From Chloroflexota bacterium (GTDB lineage: Bacteria; Chloroflexota; Anaerolineae; Aggregatilineales; Phototrophicaceae), in NCBI GenBank assembly GCA_028875185.1, contig JAPPFH010000142.1, positions 29,662-93,661 on the forward strand: a stretch of DNA of 64,000 nucleotides, read 5' to 3'. The translations under genes were made by a program, and so were the position numbers. Under the pieces are notes generated by a model that was given only the letters and a program-made list of their open reading frames with translations, was not told where the DNA came from and did no database searches. Shown piece after piece: positions 8,606-17,753 of this stretch (positions are counted from its first letter, which is position 1; every line of letters starts with the position of its first letter).

Positions 8606-9505
8606 ATGCTGTCGGAAACGCGACTTCAGCCCGACCCGCTGCGGGAAGACACATACTCGTTTTTGCCCGTTTGGCGCCGGCTTGGCTTGCAGCTGGTTAT
8701 TCTGTCGGCCGCCCTGCTCCTAATCGTTCTGCTTGGTGTATTTCTGCAGCCGCGCTTGGACGCGCAATTGGGCCGCCTCCTTTCATTGACAACTGCGGCT
8801 ATGCCGGTTGTTCTATGGCTGTACGCTTCTGTGCTGCCGGAGTATCGTGTTGCCCGCCCGCGAAGGCGCTTAATCGGCGTGGCGGCTGTTTCCGCATTGA
8901 CCGCGTCCGCAATCGGATTGCCACTCGTTCAAGAGTTTTTTCGCGTGCAGGAGTGGCTGCCGCTGCAATCGGTATTCGCGAGAATTCTCGGCTACACGCT
9001 AACCGCGGGCGCAGTCGATGCCGGGCTAAAATTTGCCGTTCTTCGGTACCTGATTTATCCCCAAAGCCTGCGGGTCCGCGGTGACGCCATCGCCTACGCA
9101 TTTGCCGGCGCCGTGGGCTATAGCGGGTTTATGAACATCGCGCTGATTTGGCAGCTCGAGCCAACCTGGGACACGGCGGCGATATACCTCTTGGCAAATT
9201 TGACGATTCAACTGGCCTCAAGCCTGTTCATCGCACTGGGCATCGTCGAATCATACTTTTCCGATGCCTACCCGCTCGTATTGCCGATCAATGTCCTGGC
9301 GGCAGCTTTGTCAACCGGTCTGATTACAGCGCTGGTCGGTGGCTTCATGAGCGGCCCCCTGAGCACGGCCGGAAACACCGATCGACCGCTATTCGCTTTC
9401 GCTTTGCTGCTGGCCGCGATTATCCTTACATTGGCTGCTGTGTATTTCCTCTACAGCAACTCGGAACGCCGCGAGCGCGAAGCCTATTCGAGCCAGTGGA
9501 ATTGA
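8606..9505 (+). CDS. Polytopic membrane protein, weakly PrsW-like, of unknown function
   Basis: I do not firmly recognise this protein. It has about 299 residues and eight predicted membrane segments. The segment AGAVDAGLKFAVLRYLIY followed by RGDAIAYAFAGAVGYSGFMN resembles in spacing the PrsW protease pattern (EE-x-x-K, then DG-x-YG-x6-GF-x-x-EN). The positions expected to hold catalytic glutamates carry Val, Asp and Met, so it would be a non-proteolytic relative if related at all. The ATG at 8606 was chosen; TTG at 8579 in the same frame is possible. It ends one base before the next gene, which suggests an operon with the two genes that follow. Confidence 0.5.
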   Translation: MLSETRLQPDPLREDTYSFLPVWRRLGLQLVILSAALLLIVLLGVFLQPRLDAQLGRLLSLTTAAMPVVLWLYASVLPEYRVARPRRRLIGVAAVSALTASAIGLPLVQEFFRVQEWLPLQSVFARILGYTLTAGAVDAGLKFAVLRYLIYPQSLRVRGDAIAYAFAGAVGYSGFMNIALIWQLEPTWDTAAIYLLANLTIQLASSLFIALGIVESYFSDAYPLVLPINVLAAALSTGLITALVGGFMSGPLSTAGNTDRPLFAFALLLAAIILTLAAVYFLYSNSERREREAYSSQWN

Positions 9506-9506
9506 G

Positions 9507-10106
9507 ATGGAATTCGAAACCGGGCGATCGCCAGCGATTCAATTGACACCGCGGCAGCGTTGGGCTATCGCCATCACCTACGGTTTGATCGTCCTGGGAT
9601 TGGCTCTTGGCGTCAATCTGCGCGACGGCTCGCTCAATCTCGCCAGCGACTACAGAAATCTGGAAGCCGGCATCAGCGCAAAGTATCCGGCGCGCTGGCT
9701 GCTCGAAGAATCGGGACCATTCATTTTCCGCGTAAGAGACATGGCGTATCGCGGCTTCAATACCCTAATCGAAGTCAGCGCGGCGCCCGTGGGCAGCGAT
9801 ACCACGGAGCGAAATCTTCTCGATCAATTGACATTGCAGCGTTCCCAAGTCCTGATCGATTACAGCGTTCTTGGCTATGAGGACTATCGCCTGGCGGACG
9901 GCAGCGCGGCAATCTCAATGTCCTATTCCTTCGTATCGCGCGATAGCAACCCCTTCCTCGAAGGCGTATCGTCGATTGTCTATGGCTTGGATATTCTAAC
10001 CATTAGGCGCGGCCAAGCGCTTATTGTCGCTTTTCGCGCTGATGCTGCGATCTACTTGCGTGAACTGGACACGCTGCGATGGTTCGTTCAAAATCTCGAA
10101 TTCTGA
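9507..10106 (+). CDS. Membrane-anchored protein of unknown function
   Basis: The 199-residue protein has a single membrane helix (residues about 18-38, WAIAITYGLIVLGLALGV). The extracytoplasmic domain of about 160 residues is mixed alpha/beta with an ISAKYPARWLLEE start. That pattern resembles small surface domains that follow a stalk in serine-protease operons, but I recognise no family. It starts one base after the upstream stop, and the trypsin-like gene follows within 20 bp. Confidence 0.55.
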   Translation: MEFETGRSPAIQLTPRQRWAIAITYGLIVLGLALGVNLRDGSLNLASDYRNLEAGISAKYPARWLLEESGPFIFRVRDMAYRGFNTLIEVSAAPVGSDTTERNLLDQLTLQRSQVLIDYSVLGYEDYRLADGSAAISMSYSFVSRDSNPFLEGVSSIVYGLDILTIRRGQALIVAFRADAAIYLRELDTLRWFVQNLEF

Positions 10107-10124
10107 TTGCCTGTTGGAACTGCC

Positions 10125-12329
10125 ATGAAAAACCTCCGCCTCAGCGCGCTACTGCTCATCCTGTTTGTGTCGGTCACTGTGTGGCCGCAGGGCGCCGTCA
10201 CGCTCGACGCCGACCGGATCAAAAGGGCGACAGTCTTCATCTATCAAGCCAGGAGCGTCAACAATGATCTCGTCATCAAATGCGTGAGCAGCGGCACGCT
10301 TATAAGCGCGGACGGCTTAATCATCACCAACGCCCACAGCGTCTTGCCCAGCCAACAATGTGATGGTGATCAACTTATCATTTCGCTCAATGTGGATTTG
10401 TCTGAGCCGCCCATACCAAAATACCGAGCGCGGATTTCCAGCGCCGACGACGGCTTGGACATCGCGATCCTACGCATAACGCGCGAGCTGGACGGCCGGC
10501 TTATCGCCAGCGGCGAGTTGCCGATCCTGCCCTTCGCCGATATTGGCAACTCGGATGTTGTCGCCATTGACCACAATCTGATCGCGGCCGGATTTCCCGA
10601 CTTGGGCAACCAGGCAGCCGCCATAACCCGCGGTACGGTTACAGCCTTCATAAGCGAGCCAAGCGGACCCGGTCCCGCCTGGTTTAAGACGCGCGCCGAG
10701 ATTCCAGGCACGATGTCAGGCGGCGGCGCCTACAATAGCGCCGGCCAGCTCATTGGCATACCGACCAACGCGCCCGCGGGCCGTTCAGCCGCCGCCAGCT
10801 GCCGCTATATTGCCGACACCAATCGCGATGGCTTGGTAAATTCCAGCGACAATTGCGTTCCAACCGGTGACTTTGTCAGCACGATCAGACCAATCAACCA
10901 TGCGCGCAGTCTGATTCGCGGCGCCAGGAACAATCTGAGCGCACAGATAATCAGCGCGCCTGCGGAAATGCCGCCCCCCTTGAACCCGCCGCGCGCGTCC
11001 CGATTGTTTTTCGCGCCATCCGTCAGTGATGGATCGCCGTCCACCGTCGTGGGATCAATGCCGAGTAATACCAAAAGCCTGTTTTTCTTTTTTGACTACG
11101 ACAATATGACTGCGGAGACGGTATATGAATTGCGTGTATCGCGCGACGGCATCCCGGATCCGACTTTCAGTCTGCCCCCGGTGCGCTGGAGCGGCCGCGA
11201 GAACGGGCTGTGGTACATCGGAAGCCGCGAACAAGCTTGGGCCAACGGCGCCTACGAGTTTACCCTCCTTTTCAACGGCACATCTGTCGGCAGCCGGCGC
11301 ATCATCGTAGGCGGTGGCGCGGACAACAGTTCCCAATTCAGCGACATCGTCTTCGGTACCCTTGACCAAAGCGGCTCCTTGGTCGGCAACGGTTCAATTC
11401 TGCCCTTGGGTGATATCGCGTCGGCTCGATTTTTATTCGCCAACATGCGGAACGGCTTGCCCTGGTCAGCTATTTGGTATTTTGGCGCGGTCGAAGTCGC
11501 GCGGTCGGCGGACCTCTGGTCCGACGGCAGCCATGGCGCCAAGGTGATACGAGTCGCTCCAAACGGCGGCTTGCTGCCCGGAAGTTATCGCCTCGAGCTC
11601 TACGTCGACGGCGCGCTCTCGGCTACATCGGACTTTTTCGTCTCCGGCACGCCCGCCGGTCCCCTGCCCGAGATCTTCACGCGCCTGCGTCATACGACAG
11701 CCGATACACCAGCCGCGGCTCGCAATGCGCCCGCTCTGTCCAGCTTTCCAACGTCAATTCCCACACTCTACGCGCTGTTTGATTGGCATCAGTTGGCGGC
11801 GGGCACACCCTGGACCCTGCGCTGGCTGGTAGATGACCAGGTCTTTTTCGACTCCACCAATCCTTGGCATACGATCGAATCAGGCGCCGACTTCACCGTT
11901 TCGCTCGCGAACCCGCCGGACGGCAGCTACAAGCTCCAACTGCTGGTGAACCGCCTAAAGCTGATCGAACAGGAAGTGACCATTGGCATTGGCCAACTGC
12001 CAATCGACCGGCTGGCGCGCTTTGAAGGCACTATCCTCTCCGGCAGGGTGTTCGACGCCGCGGCCGGCATCGGCATGCCCAGCATCACCATTGTATTAAT
12101 CAGCGCGGATTTTACCGCCAGCGAATTCGAATGGAGAGAAGATCAGATTTTTGCGCTGGCCACGACTGATCGCAATGGCAACTTTCAATTTGCGCGCCCC
12201 TTGGCCTTTGACACCTTTTACAGCGTCGTCATCGAGGCTGATGGCTTCATCCCGCATGCCGCGGACGAGTTTTGGTTCTCCGCCGATCAACCCTATGCCG
12301 ATATTGAGATAGCCATGGTGCGCGGTTGA
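10125..12329 (+). CDS. Secreted trypsin-like serine protease with C-terminal beta-sandwich domains
   Basis: This 734-residue protein has a signal peptide (MKNLRLSALLLILFVSVTVW). An S1-type protease domain follows with the catalytic triad readable as His in ITNAHSV, Asp in DDGLDIAIL and Ser in GTMSGGG. A Ca-binding-like loop, DTNRDGLVNSSDNC, occurs around residue 235 and resembles a single dockerin or EF-hand repeat. Two similar domains near residues 285-400 and 405-510 and a carboxypeptidase-regulatory-like domain at the end (SGRVFDAAAGIGMPSITIVL) complete it. The ATG at 10125 has GGAA upstream; TTG at 10107 is less likely. It probably acts outside the cell; substrates are unknown. Confidence 0.75.
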   Translation: MKNLRLSALLLILFVSVTVWPQGAVTLDADRIKRATVFIYQARSVNNDLVIKCVSSGTLISADGLIITNAHSVLPSQQCDGDQLIISLNVDLSEPPIPKYRARISSADDGLDIAILRITRELDGRLIASGELPILPFADIGNSDVVAIDHNLIAAGFPDLGNQAAAITRGTVTAFISEPSGPGPAWFKTRAEIPGTMSGGGAYNSAGQLIGIPTNAPAGRSAAASCRYIADTNRDGLVNSSDNCVPTGDFVSTIRPINHARSLIRGARNNLSAQIISAPAEMPPPLNPPRASRLFFAPSVSDGSPSTVVGSMPSNTKSLFFFFDYDNMTAETVYELRVSRDGIPDPTFSLPPVRWSGRENGLWYIGSREQAWANGAYEFTLLFNGTSVGSRRIIVGGGADNSSQFSDIVFGTLDQSGSLVGNGSILPLGDIASARFLFANMRNGLPWSAIWYFGAVEVARSADLWSDGSHGAKVIRVAPNGGLLPGSYRLELYVDGALSATSDFFVSGTPAGPLPEIFTRLRHTTADTPAAARNAPALSSFPTSIPTLYALFDWHQLAAGTPWTLRWLVDDQVFFDSTNPWHTIESGADFTVSLANPPDGSYKLQLLVNRLKLIEQEVTIGIGQLPIDRLARFEGTILSGRVFDAAAGIGMPSITIVLISADFTASEFEWREDQIFALATTDRNGNFQFARPLAFDTFYSVVIEADGFIPHAADEFWFSADQPYADIEIAMVRG

Positions 12330-13123
12330 AGCCAGCGCCGAAGTCACGCTTGGATCTCCTGCTCGTTAGCCGAAAGCTGGCGCCCAGCCGCAGCAAAGCA
12401 GCGGCGATGATTATGGCTGGCGAAGTTAGCGCGGACGCCAAGCTCGTGGACAAACCGGGCACATACGTCCGTGCCGACGCAAACATCGCGCTCAAGCAAA
12501 AGCCGCGCTACGTCAGCCGTGGCGGGCTCAAACTGGAAGCCGCATTAGAAACCTTCGCCATTGAGCCGGCAGCCAGGATTTGCGCCGACATCGGCGCGAG
12601 CGCCGGCGGGTTTACCGACTGCCTCCTGCAACATGGCGCGGCGAAAGTCTACGCCATTGACGTCGGCGCCGGCCTGCTCGATTACCGCCTAAGAATCGAC
12701 AGCCGCGTCAAACTTATGGAGAACACCAATGCGCGCTACCTTCAATCCCTTGGCGAAGCCGCAAACCTTGTCGTGATTGACGTCTCCTTTATCTCGCTCC
12801 GTCTGATACTGCCAGCCGCATTGCGCCTGCTTGAACCCCACGGCGATATCATCGCGCTGGTAAAACCCCAATTTGAAGCGGGCCGCTCTGAAGTTGGCAA
12901 GGGCGGCATCATTCGCGATGCGACGATCCATCGGCGCGTTCTGCGCGATATCGCCGCGTTTGCCGAGTCGCTTCGCCTTAACCCGCTGGATGTGACGCGA
13001 TCGCCCATCACCGGCGCCAAAGGCAACGTCGAATTTCTAATCTGGCTGCGGGTCGCCGGCGCGGCGGAGCCCCGGCGCGCGCTTCAAGACAAAATCGATG
13101 CGCTGACTTCCGCTGGTCCATAG
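12326..13123 (+). CDS. tlyA: TlyA-family 23S rRNA/16S rRNA cytidine 2'-O-methyltransferase
   Basis: The 265-residue protein has an N-terminal S4 RNA-binding domain (SRLDLLLVSRKLAPSRSKAA) and a Rossmann methyltransferase domain. The SAM site is DIGASAGGFTDCLL and the catalytic region is KPQFEAGR. The family methylates ribosomal RNA and is often annotated as hemolysin. The start is TTG, overlapping the TGA of the protease gene as TTGA, which suggests translational coupling although the functions differ. Confidence 0.88.
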   Translation: MKPAPKSRLDLLLVSRKLAPSRSKAAAMIMAGEVSADAKLVDKPGTYVRADANIALKQKPRYVSRGGLKLEAALETFAIEPAARICADIGASAGGFTDCLLQHGAAKVYAIDVGAGLLDYRLRIDSRVKLMENTNARYLQSLGEAANLVVIDVSFISLRLILPAALRLLEPHGDIIALVKPQFEAGRSEVGKGGIIRDATIHRRVLRDIAAFAESLRLNPLDVTRSPITGAKGNVEFLIWLRVAGAAEPRRALQDKIDALTSAGP

Positions 13124-13190
13124 CCTGCCCTACCCCTTATTCCGCTAATCATTCATAATTGGATCGTTGCTAAACGACCAATGGCGCGCA

Positions 13191-14990
13191 ATGAAAACTG
13201 AGCGCATCCGCAACTTCTGCATCATCGCCCACGTTGATCACGGCAAGAGTACGCTCGCCGATCGTCTGATGGAGCTGACAAATACCGTCAGCAAGCGCGA
13301 TATGCAGGAGCAGCTGCTGGACAGCATGGCTTTGGAGCGCGAGCGCGGCGTGACCATAAAGGCATCGGCTGTGCGCATGCGCTATAAGGCGCACGATGGC
13401 GAAAACTATATTATCAATTTGATTGACACGCCGGGCCACGTTGATTTCACCTACGAAGTCAGCCGCGCGCTGCAAGCCTGCGAAGGCGCCCTGCTAATCG
13501 TCGACGCCAGCCAAGGCATTGAAGCGCAGACCCTTTCAAACGTTTATCTCGCGCTTGAGCAGGACCTCGAGATACTGCCGGTCATCAACAAGATCGATCT
13601 GCCCGCGTCACAACCCGATGAAGTCGCCAAAGATGTGCAGGACCTGCTCGGAACGCCGGCTGAAGACATGCCGCGGATATCAGCCAAGAACGGCATTGGC
13701 ATCGTAGACGTCCTGGAAAACATCATAGCGCAGGTGCCGCCGCCAACGACCAGTCAGGCGGGTGTTCCACGGGCGCTCGTTTTCGACTCTCACTATGACG
13801 CATATAAAGGCGTTATCGCCTACGTGCGCGTGGTCGACGGCGCCATCAGGCTTCGCGACACGCTTAAGCTATTCGCTACCGGCGCCCGCTTCGAACCAGT
13901 TGAAATCGGCGTCTTTGATCCCCTTATGCGCGCCACTAGCGAGTTGGACGCTGGCGAAGTCGGCTATATCGCGACGGGCCTAAAGTCAGTGCAAGAATGC
14001 CGCGTCGGCGATACGATTACGCTGGCAGCTAAGGGTGCCGAGCGCGCGCTGCCCGGTTACGAACAGGTCAAGCCAATGGTCTTCGCCGGCATTTACCCGA
14101 CCAACAACGAAGACTATGCCGACCTGCGAGACGCGCTCGAAAAGCTTCAACTCAATGACGCCTCGCTGGTTTATCAGCCGGAAACCTCTCAGGCGCTTAA
14201 CTTTGGCTTCCGCGTCGGTTTTCTCGGGCTATTTCACATGGAGATCATCCAGGAGCGGCTTGAACGCGAATACGACCTGGATATTCTGGCGACCGCTCCC
14301 AGTGTTGAATTCCGCGTCTTGGGGCACGATGGCAATGTTACAGCGATAGACAGCCCGGCGCTGCTGCCCGAAGAGAACACCATCAGCGAAATTCACGAGC
14401 CCTGGATGAAAATTCAAATCTATGCGCCGCAAACCTATATCGGTTCCATCATGGACCTGGTCATCAATAAGCGCGGCGTTTACGAAACGACCGAATACCT
14501 CGATGTCAACCGCGTTATTCTGCACTTTGAAATCCCGCTATCGGAAATCATCATCGACTTCTACGACCGCCTCAAAAGCGTGACTCAAGGTTATGCCAGC
14601 CTCGATTACCAGTTCCACCAGTATCGCGCTGGCGACCTCGTCAAAGTTGAAGTGCTCGTCAATGAGGACCCGGTTGACGCGCTGGCGATGATCTGCCATC
14701 GCGACGACGCCTATCACCGGGGCCAGCGCCTGGTGAGCCGCTTAAAAGCATTAATCCCACGGCAGATGTTCACCGTGCCGGTGCAAGCCGCGATCGGCAA
14801 GCGCGTCATTTCGCGCGCCAATGTCAGAGCCTTGCGTAAAGATGTCTTGGCCAAATGCTATGGCGGCGATGTGACGCGCAAGAGGAAACTGCTGGAGAAA
14901 CAGAAGAAGGGCAAGAAGCGCATGAAAATGATCGGCTCGGTGGAAGTGCCGCAAGAAGCCTTCATGGCGCTGCTAAGCCTGGATGACTGA
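13191..14990 (+). CDS. lepA: Elongation factor 4 (LepA) GTPase
   Basis: This is a translational GTPase of 599 residues, the usual LepA length. G1 is AHVDHGKST, switch II is DTPGHVDF, and the NKIDLP motif specifies guanine. The LepA-specific C-terminal domain ends with KCYGGDVTRKRKLLEKQKKG and GSVEVPQEAFMA, which separates it from BipA/TypA and EF-G. LepA associates with ribosomes and affects initiation or back-translocation. The ATG at 13191 matches family N-termini; TTG at 13167 would add eight residues. Confidence 0.95.
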   Translation: MKTERIRNFCIIAHVDHGKSTLADRLMELTNTVSKRDMQEQLLDSMALERERGVTIKASAVRMRYKAHDGENYIINLIDTPGHVDFTYEVSRALQACEGALLIVDASQGIEAQTLSNVYLALEQDLEILPVINKIDLPASQPDEVAKDVQDLLGTPAEDMPRISAKNGIGIVDVLENIIAQVPPPTTSQAGVPRALVFDSHYDAYKGVIAYVRVVDGAIRLRDTLKLFATGARFEPVEIGVFDPLMRATSELDAGEVGYIATGLKSVQECRVGDTITLAAKGAERALPGYEQVKPMVFAGIYPTNNEDYADLRDALEKLQLNDASLVYQPETSQALNFGFRVGFLGLFHMEIIQERLEREYDLDILATAPSVEFRVLGHDGNVTAIDSPALLPEENTISEIHEPWMKIQIYAPQTYIGSIMDLVINKRGVYETTEYLDVNRVILHFEIPLSEIIIDFYDRLKSVTQGYASLDYQFHQYRAGDLVKVEVLVNEDPVDALAMICHRDDAYHRGQRLVSRLKALIPRQMFTVPVQAAIGKRVISRANVRALRKDVLAKCYGGDVTRKRKLLEKQKKGKKRMKMIGSVEVPQEAFMALLSLDD

Positions 14991-15016
14991 GGCCCAGCCA
15001 TTGGGCGGGGACGTAT

Positions 15017-16240
15017 TCAGCCCTGCTCTTCCTTTAACATCCGCCACAAGCTCGAAAGCCCCCAGCGCGATATCCACTCGCGCGCCAGCTGCGAGCGCGT
15101 GCCGAAGCCATATCCTCGGTAACGGCTCTCCGCCGCCGTTGAAATCGCGACCGCGCTGCCCTGCTCGTTATCAGCGTTTTCATCAAGATCCGGATAGCTG
15201 AGCACGACGATGCTGGCGTCGACCGCTTCGCGCAGGCGAATGCGAGCGGCAATATCGCTTGCGAATTCAGTAAGCGATACATCCGCCGGGTTGACCGCAT
15301 ACTGCTTGAAGACTTGAATCGGGTCGTCGTAGATCCTGGTTCGCAGCGCATCCGTGTCTTCATTCCAGGCGCTGCTTATCACACCGGGCAAACCCGCCTC
15401 GGTAACATGCAGCGTCAATCCGTTTTGCCGCAAATGCGCCCAAACGACTTCTTCCAGCGTCGCCTCATCGACGCCGAAGACATCATCGCCGATCCGCTCC
15501 TCAAGGCGCGCTTGCATCGCGTCGAGCATTTGCACTGCGCTTGGCGTATCCTCAGCTTTGGCGGTGATCCGCACATCGACCGCGCCATGATGCGCCGCCA
15601 AACCGACGCTCGGATTGCGCTCGCTCAAAATATCTTTGCCTATCTTGTCGTCGAGCGAGCTTTCGCCTATGCCGGCCGTTCGCAGCGTACGCGCGACGAT
15701 TACACCCAATTCGTACTTCCGCAGCAGAAGCGGCATCACAGATTCAGTCACTAGATACTTCATCTCGCGCGGGACGCCGGGAAGACTAATGACCATGCCC
15801 CGTTCTGATTCCACCAGAAAAGCGGGCGCCGTACCGACCGGATTTTCAATCAGAGTCGCGCGTTCGGGCAGATAGGCTTGCTGGCGGTTGTTGGCTGTCA
15901 TCTCGACGCCGAAGCCGCGAAAGCGCTCTTCAATTGCCCGATACAGCGACTCGTGATAAAGCAAGGGCCGCCCTGCGACATCCGCAACCGCCTGGCGCGT
16001 CATGTCGTCAACGGTAGGACCTAAACCCCCGGTTGTGATAACGATTTCGGCTCGATCCAAAGCCGCCGAAATCGCATCGGCGATGCGCGTCAGATTGTCG
16101 CCAACGGTCGTCATGAAAAAGACGTTGACGCCGATATCGCGCAGTTGCCGCGCCAAATAGACAGAATTGGTATCGGTTATCTCCCCCAATAAGATTTCTG
16201 TGCCGATTGCGATGATTTCCGCATTTGGATTGTCGGGCAT
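15017..16240 (-). CDS. cinA: CinA-like protein with degenerate C-terminal amidohydrolase domain
   Basis: The N-terminal half is a molybdopterin-binding-like (MoaB/MogA) domain with AIGTEILLGEITDTNS and TTGGLGPTVDDMT. The C-terminal half aligns in position with the PncC nicotinamide-mononucleotide deamidase domain. However, the family motif AESCTGG reads TEAGLPG, so the catalytic Ser/Cys are missing and NMN deamidation is unlikely. The N-terminal domain of CinA proteins can hydrolyse ADP-ribose. The ATG at 16240 has AGGAG five bases upstream; the frame is open to 16315. It is convergent with lepA and divergent from the ABC ATPase gene. Confidence 0.8.
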   Translation of the reverse strand: MPDNPNAEIIAIGTEILLGEITDTNSVYLARQLRDIGVNVFFMTTVGDNLTRIADAISAALDRAEIVITTGGLGPTVDDMTRQAVADVAGRPLLYHESLYRAIEERFRGFGVEMTANNRQQAYLPERATLIENPVGTAPAFLVESERGMVISLPGVPREMKYLVTESVMPLLLRKYELGVIVARTLRTAGIGESSLDDKIGKDILSERNPSVGLAAHHGAVDVRITAKAEDTPSAVQMLDAMQARLEERIGDDVFGVDEATLEEVVWAHLRQNGLTLHVTEAGLPGVISSAWNEDTDALRTRIYDDPIQVFKQYAVNPADVSLTEFASDIAARIRLREAVDASIVVLSYPDLDENADNEQGSAVAISTAAESRYRGYGFGTRSQLAREWISRWGLSSLWRMLKEEQG

Positions 16241-16299
16241 GTTCGCTCCTGCCGGCGCTTGATTTTGGACTGATTTTACATCAATGGAAGTGTATCCTT

Positions 16300-16445
16300 T
16301 TCGGTTGAAACACAAAAAGCTTTACCACCGAGGACACCGAGAAAAGCGAGAGCGCCGAGAATTGTCTGCGAAATATGCCATTTTCATTGTGTCCTTTGCG
16401 TCTTTGTGGTGAAGTTGAATTTGGCTCATTTGAATTTCAACCGAA
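16300..16445. repeat. Palindromic intergenic element with nested inverted repeats
   Basis: The outer arms are a perfect 11-bp inverted repeat, TTCGGTTGAAA at 16300-16310 and its complement at 16435-16445. Inside, 16322-16340 (ACCACCGAGGACACCGAG) is complementary, with mismatches, to 16387-16412 (TGTCC...GTGGTG). This resembles the accessory CCACAGAGACACAGAG palindromes scattered through many bacterial genomes. Similar but imperfect direct repeats (ACATCAATGGAAG at 16279 and ACATCAATTGAAG at 16460) flank it. It probably folds as a long hairpin and may be a small mobile repeat. Confidence 0.6.
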
Positions 16446-16479
16446 TTCGATACAATACCACATCAATTGAAGGAATCTT

Positions 16480-16507
16480 TTGTAAAATCTGAAAAGCGCG
16501 ATATAAT
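16480..16507 (+). promoter_or_regulatory. Promoter for the ABC ATPase gene
   Basis: TTGTAA at 16480-16485 and a consensus TATAAT at 16502-16507 are spaced by 16 bp. It lies 90 bp upstream of the coding start and just outside the palindromic element. Confidence 0.6.
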
Positions 16508-16522
16508 TGCCACTATAAATCT

Positions 16523-16542
16523 ATCTTGCTGTCAAGTAAGAT
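16523..16542. promoter_or_regulatory. Operator-like palindrome downstream of the promoter
   Basis: ATCTTGCT (16523-16530) and AGTAAGAT (16535-16542) form an imperfect inverted repeat with a 4-bp centre. It starts about 15 bp after the -10 box, where a repressor would block transcription. The cognate regulator is not in the window; the assignment is inference. Confidence 0.35.
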
Positions 16543-16598
16543 ATTTGTGCAGTTTTACCAGAATTCTCGTCCAACTGCTTATTTGAATGGAGGCTGCT

Positions 16599-17735
16599 GT
16601 GGCTGGTGTCACTTTCAATCATGTTTCAAAGGATTTCGGTGATCAGCGCGTCGTTACCGACTTGACCATCGATGTCCAAGACAAGGAATTCCTGGTATTC
16701 GTTGGTCCTTCCGGCTGTGGCAAGTCAACCAGTTTGCGCATGCTCGCTGGCTTGGAAGAGATTACCGAGGGCGAAATCCTCATCGGTGATCGCGTTGTCA
16801 ACAATGTCGCGCCTAAAGACCGCGATGTCGCCATGGTATTCCAGAGTTACGCATTGTATCCCCACATGACCGTCTATGACAACATGGCTTTCGGCCTCAA
16901 GCTGCGCAAGACGCCGAAGAAGGTCATCGACGAACGAGTCAACGAGGCGGCTAACGAGCTCGGTATTGGTCACTTGCTTGATCGCCGTCCGCGTCAGCTT
17001 TCCGGCGGTCAGCGCCAGCGTGTGGCTGTCGGCCGCGCAATCGTGCGTGAGCCGGCCGTCTTTCTGATGGACGAGCCCCTGTCAAACCTGGACGCGAAAC
17101 TCCGTGTTGAGGCGCGCTCCTTCATCAGCCGCCTGCACCAGCGCCTGGAGACGACCTTTATCTATGTGACGCATGATCAAGTCGAGGCGATGACGATGGG
17201 GACCCGCATCTGTGTCCTTAACGAGGGGAAACTACAGCAGATTGACTCGCCCTTCAATCTGTATCACAACCCGCACAACATTTTTGTCGCCGGTTTCATC
17301 GGCAGCCCCTCAATGAACTTCTTCGACGCCACGCTCAAGGAAGACGGCGATGGGCTCGTTGTAGACATTGGCGCCTTTAGCTTGCCAGTACCCGCCAACA
17401 AAGCGGAAAACTTCCGCAGTCACGTGGGTATGGAAGTGGTCTGCGGCATTCGCCCCGAAGACATCGACGACAGCAACTACCTGCCGCAGGGCATAGTCCC
17501 AGAAAACATGGTCTGCAATGTCGAAGTTGTCGAGCAGATGGGCAACGAGGTGATCATTTATCTGGAAAACGCTGGCAAGAATTTCATCGCCCGCACCGAT
17601 CCGCGCACGACTGCCACCGTTGGCGAGGCAATGGACATCACCTTCAATCTGGACAACATGCACCTCTTCGACACCAATACCGAGATGTCGCTCAGCTACG
17701 AGGCTAAGGCAAAAGGCGATAATGTGATTGCTTAA
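16599..17735 (+). CDS. ABC transporter ATPase, MalK/UgpC sugar-importer type
   Basis: This 378-residue protein energises a carbohydrate ABC importer. It shows Walker A GPSGCGKST, Q-loop VFQSYALYPHMTVYDN, signature LSGGQRQRVAVGRA, Walker B VFLMDEPLSNLDAKLR and the H-loop YVTHDQVEAMTMG. A C-terminal TOBE domain follows (GIRPEDIDDSN). GTG at 16599 is preceded by GGAGG five bases upstream, so I prefer it to the ATG at 16587. No permease or binding protein is adjacent. A single shared ATPase serving distant sugar importers, as for MsiK or MsmK-type ATPases, is a reasonable inference. Confidence 0.9.
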   Translation: MAGVTFNHVSKDFGDQRVVTDLTIDVQDKEFLVFVGPSGCGKSTSLRMLAGLEEITEGEILIGDRVVNNVAPKDRDVAMVFQSYALYPHMTVYDNMAFGLKLRKTPKKVIDERVNEAANELGIGHLLDRRPRQLSGGQRQRVAVGRAIVREPAVFLMDEPLSNLDAKLRVEARSFISRLHQRLETTFIYVTHDQVEAMTMGTRICVLNEGKLQQIDSPFNLYHNPHNIFVAGFIGSPSMNFFDATLKEDGDGLVVDIGAFSLPVPANKAENFRSHVGMEVVCGIRPEDIDDSNYLPQGIVPENMVCNVEVVEQMGNEVIIYLENAGKNFIARTDPRTTATVGEAMDITFNLDNMHLFDTNTEMSLSYEAKAKGDNVIA

Positions 17736-17753
17736 GCTAAGCCGCTTTTAAGC

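Noticed and set aside
14993-15007. Short hairpin GCCCA/TGGGC between lepA and cinA as a terminator
   Set aside because: Only five base pairs and no T-tract on either side.
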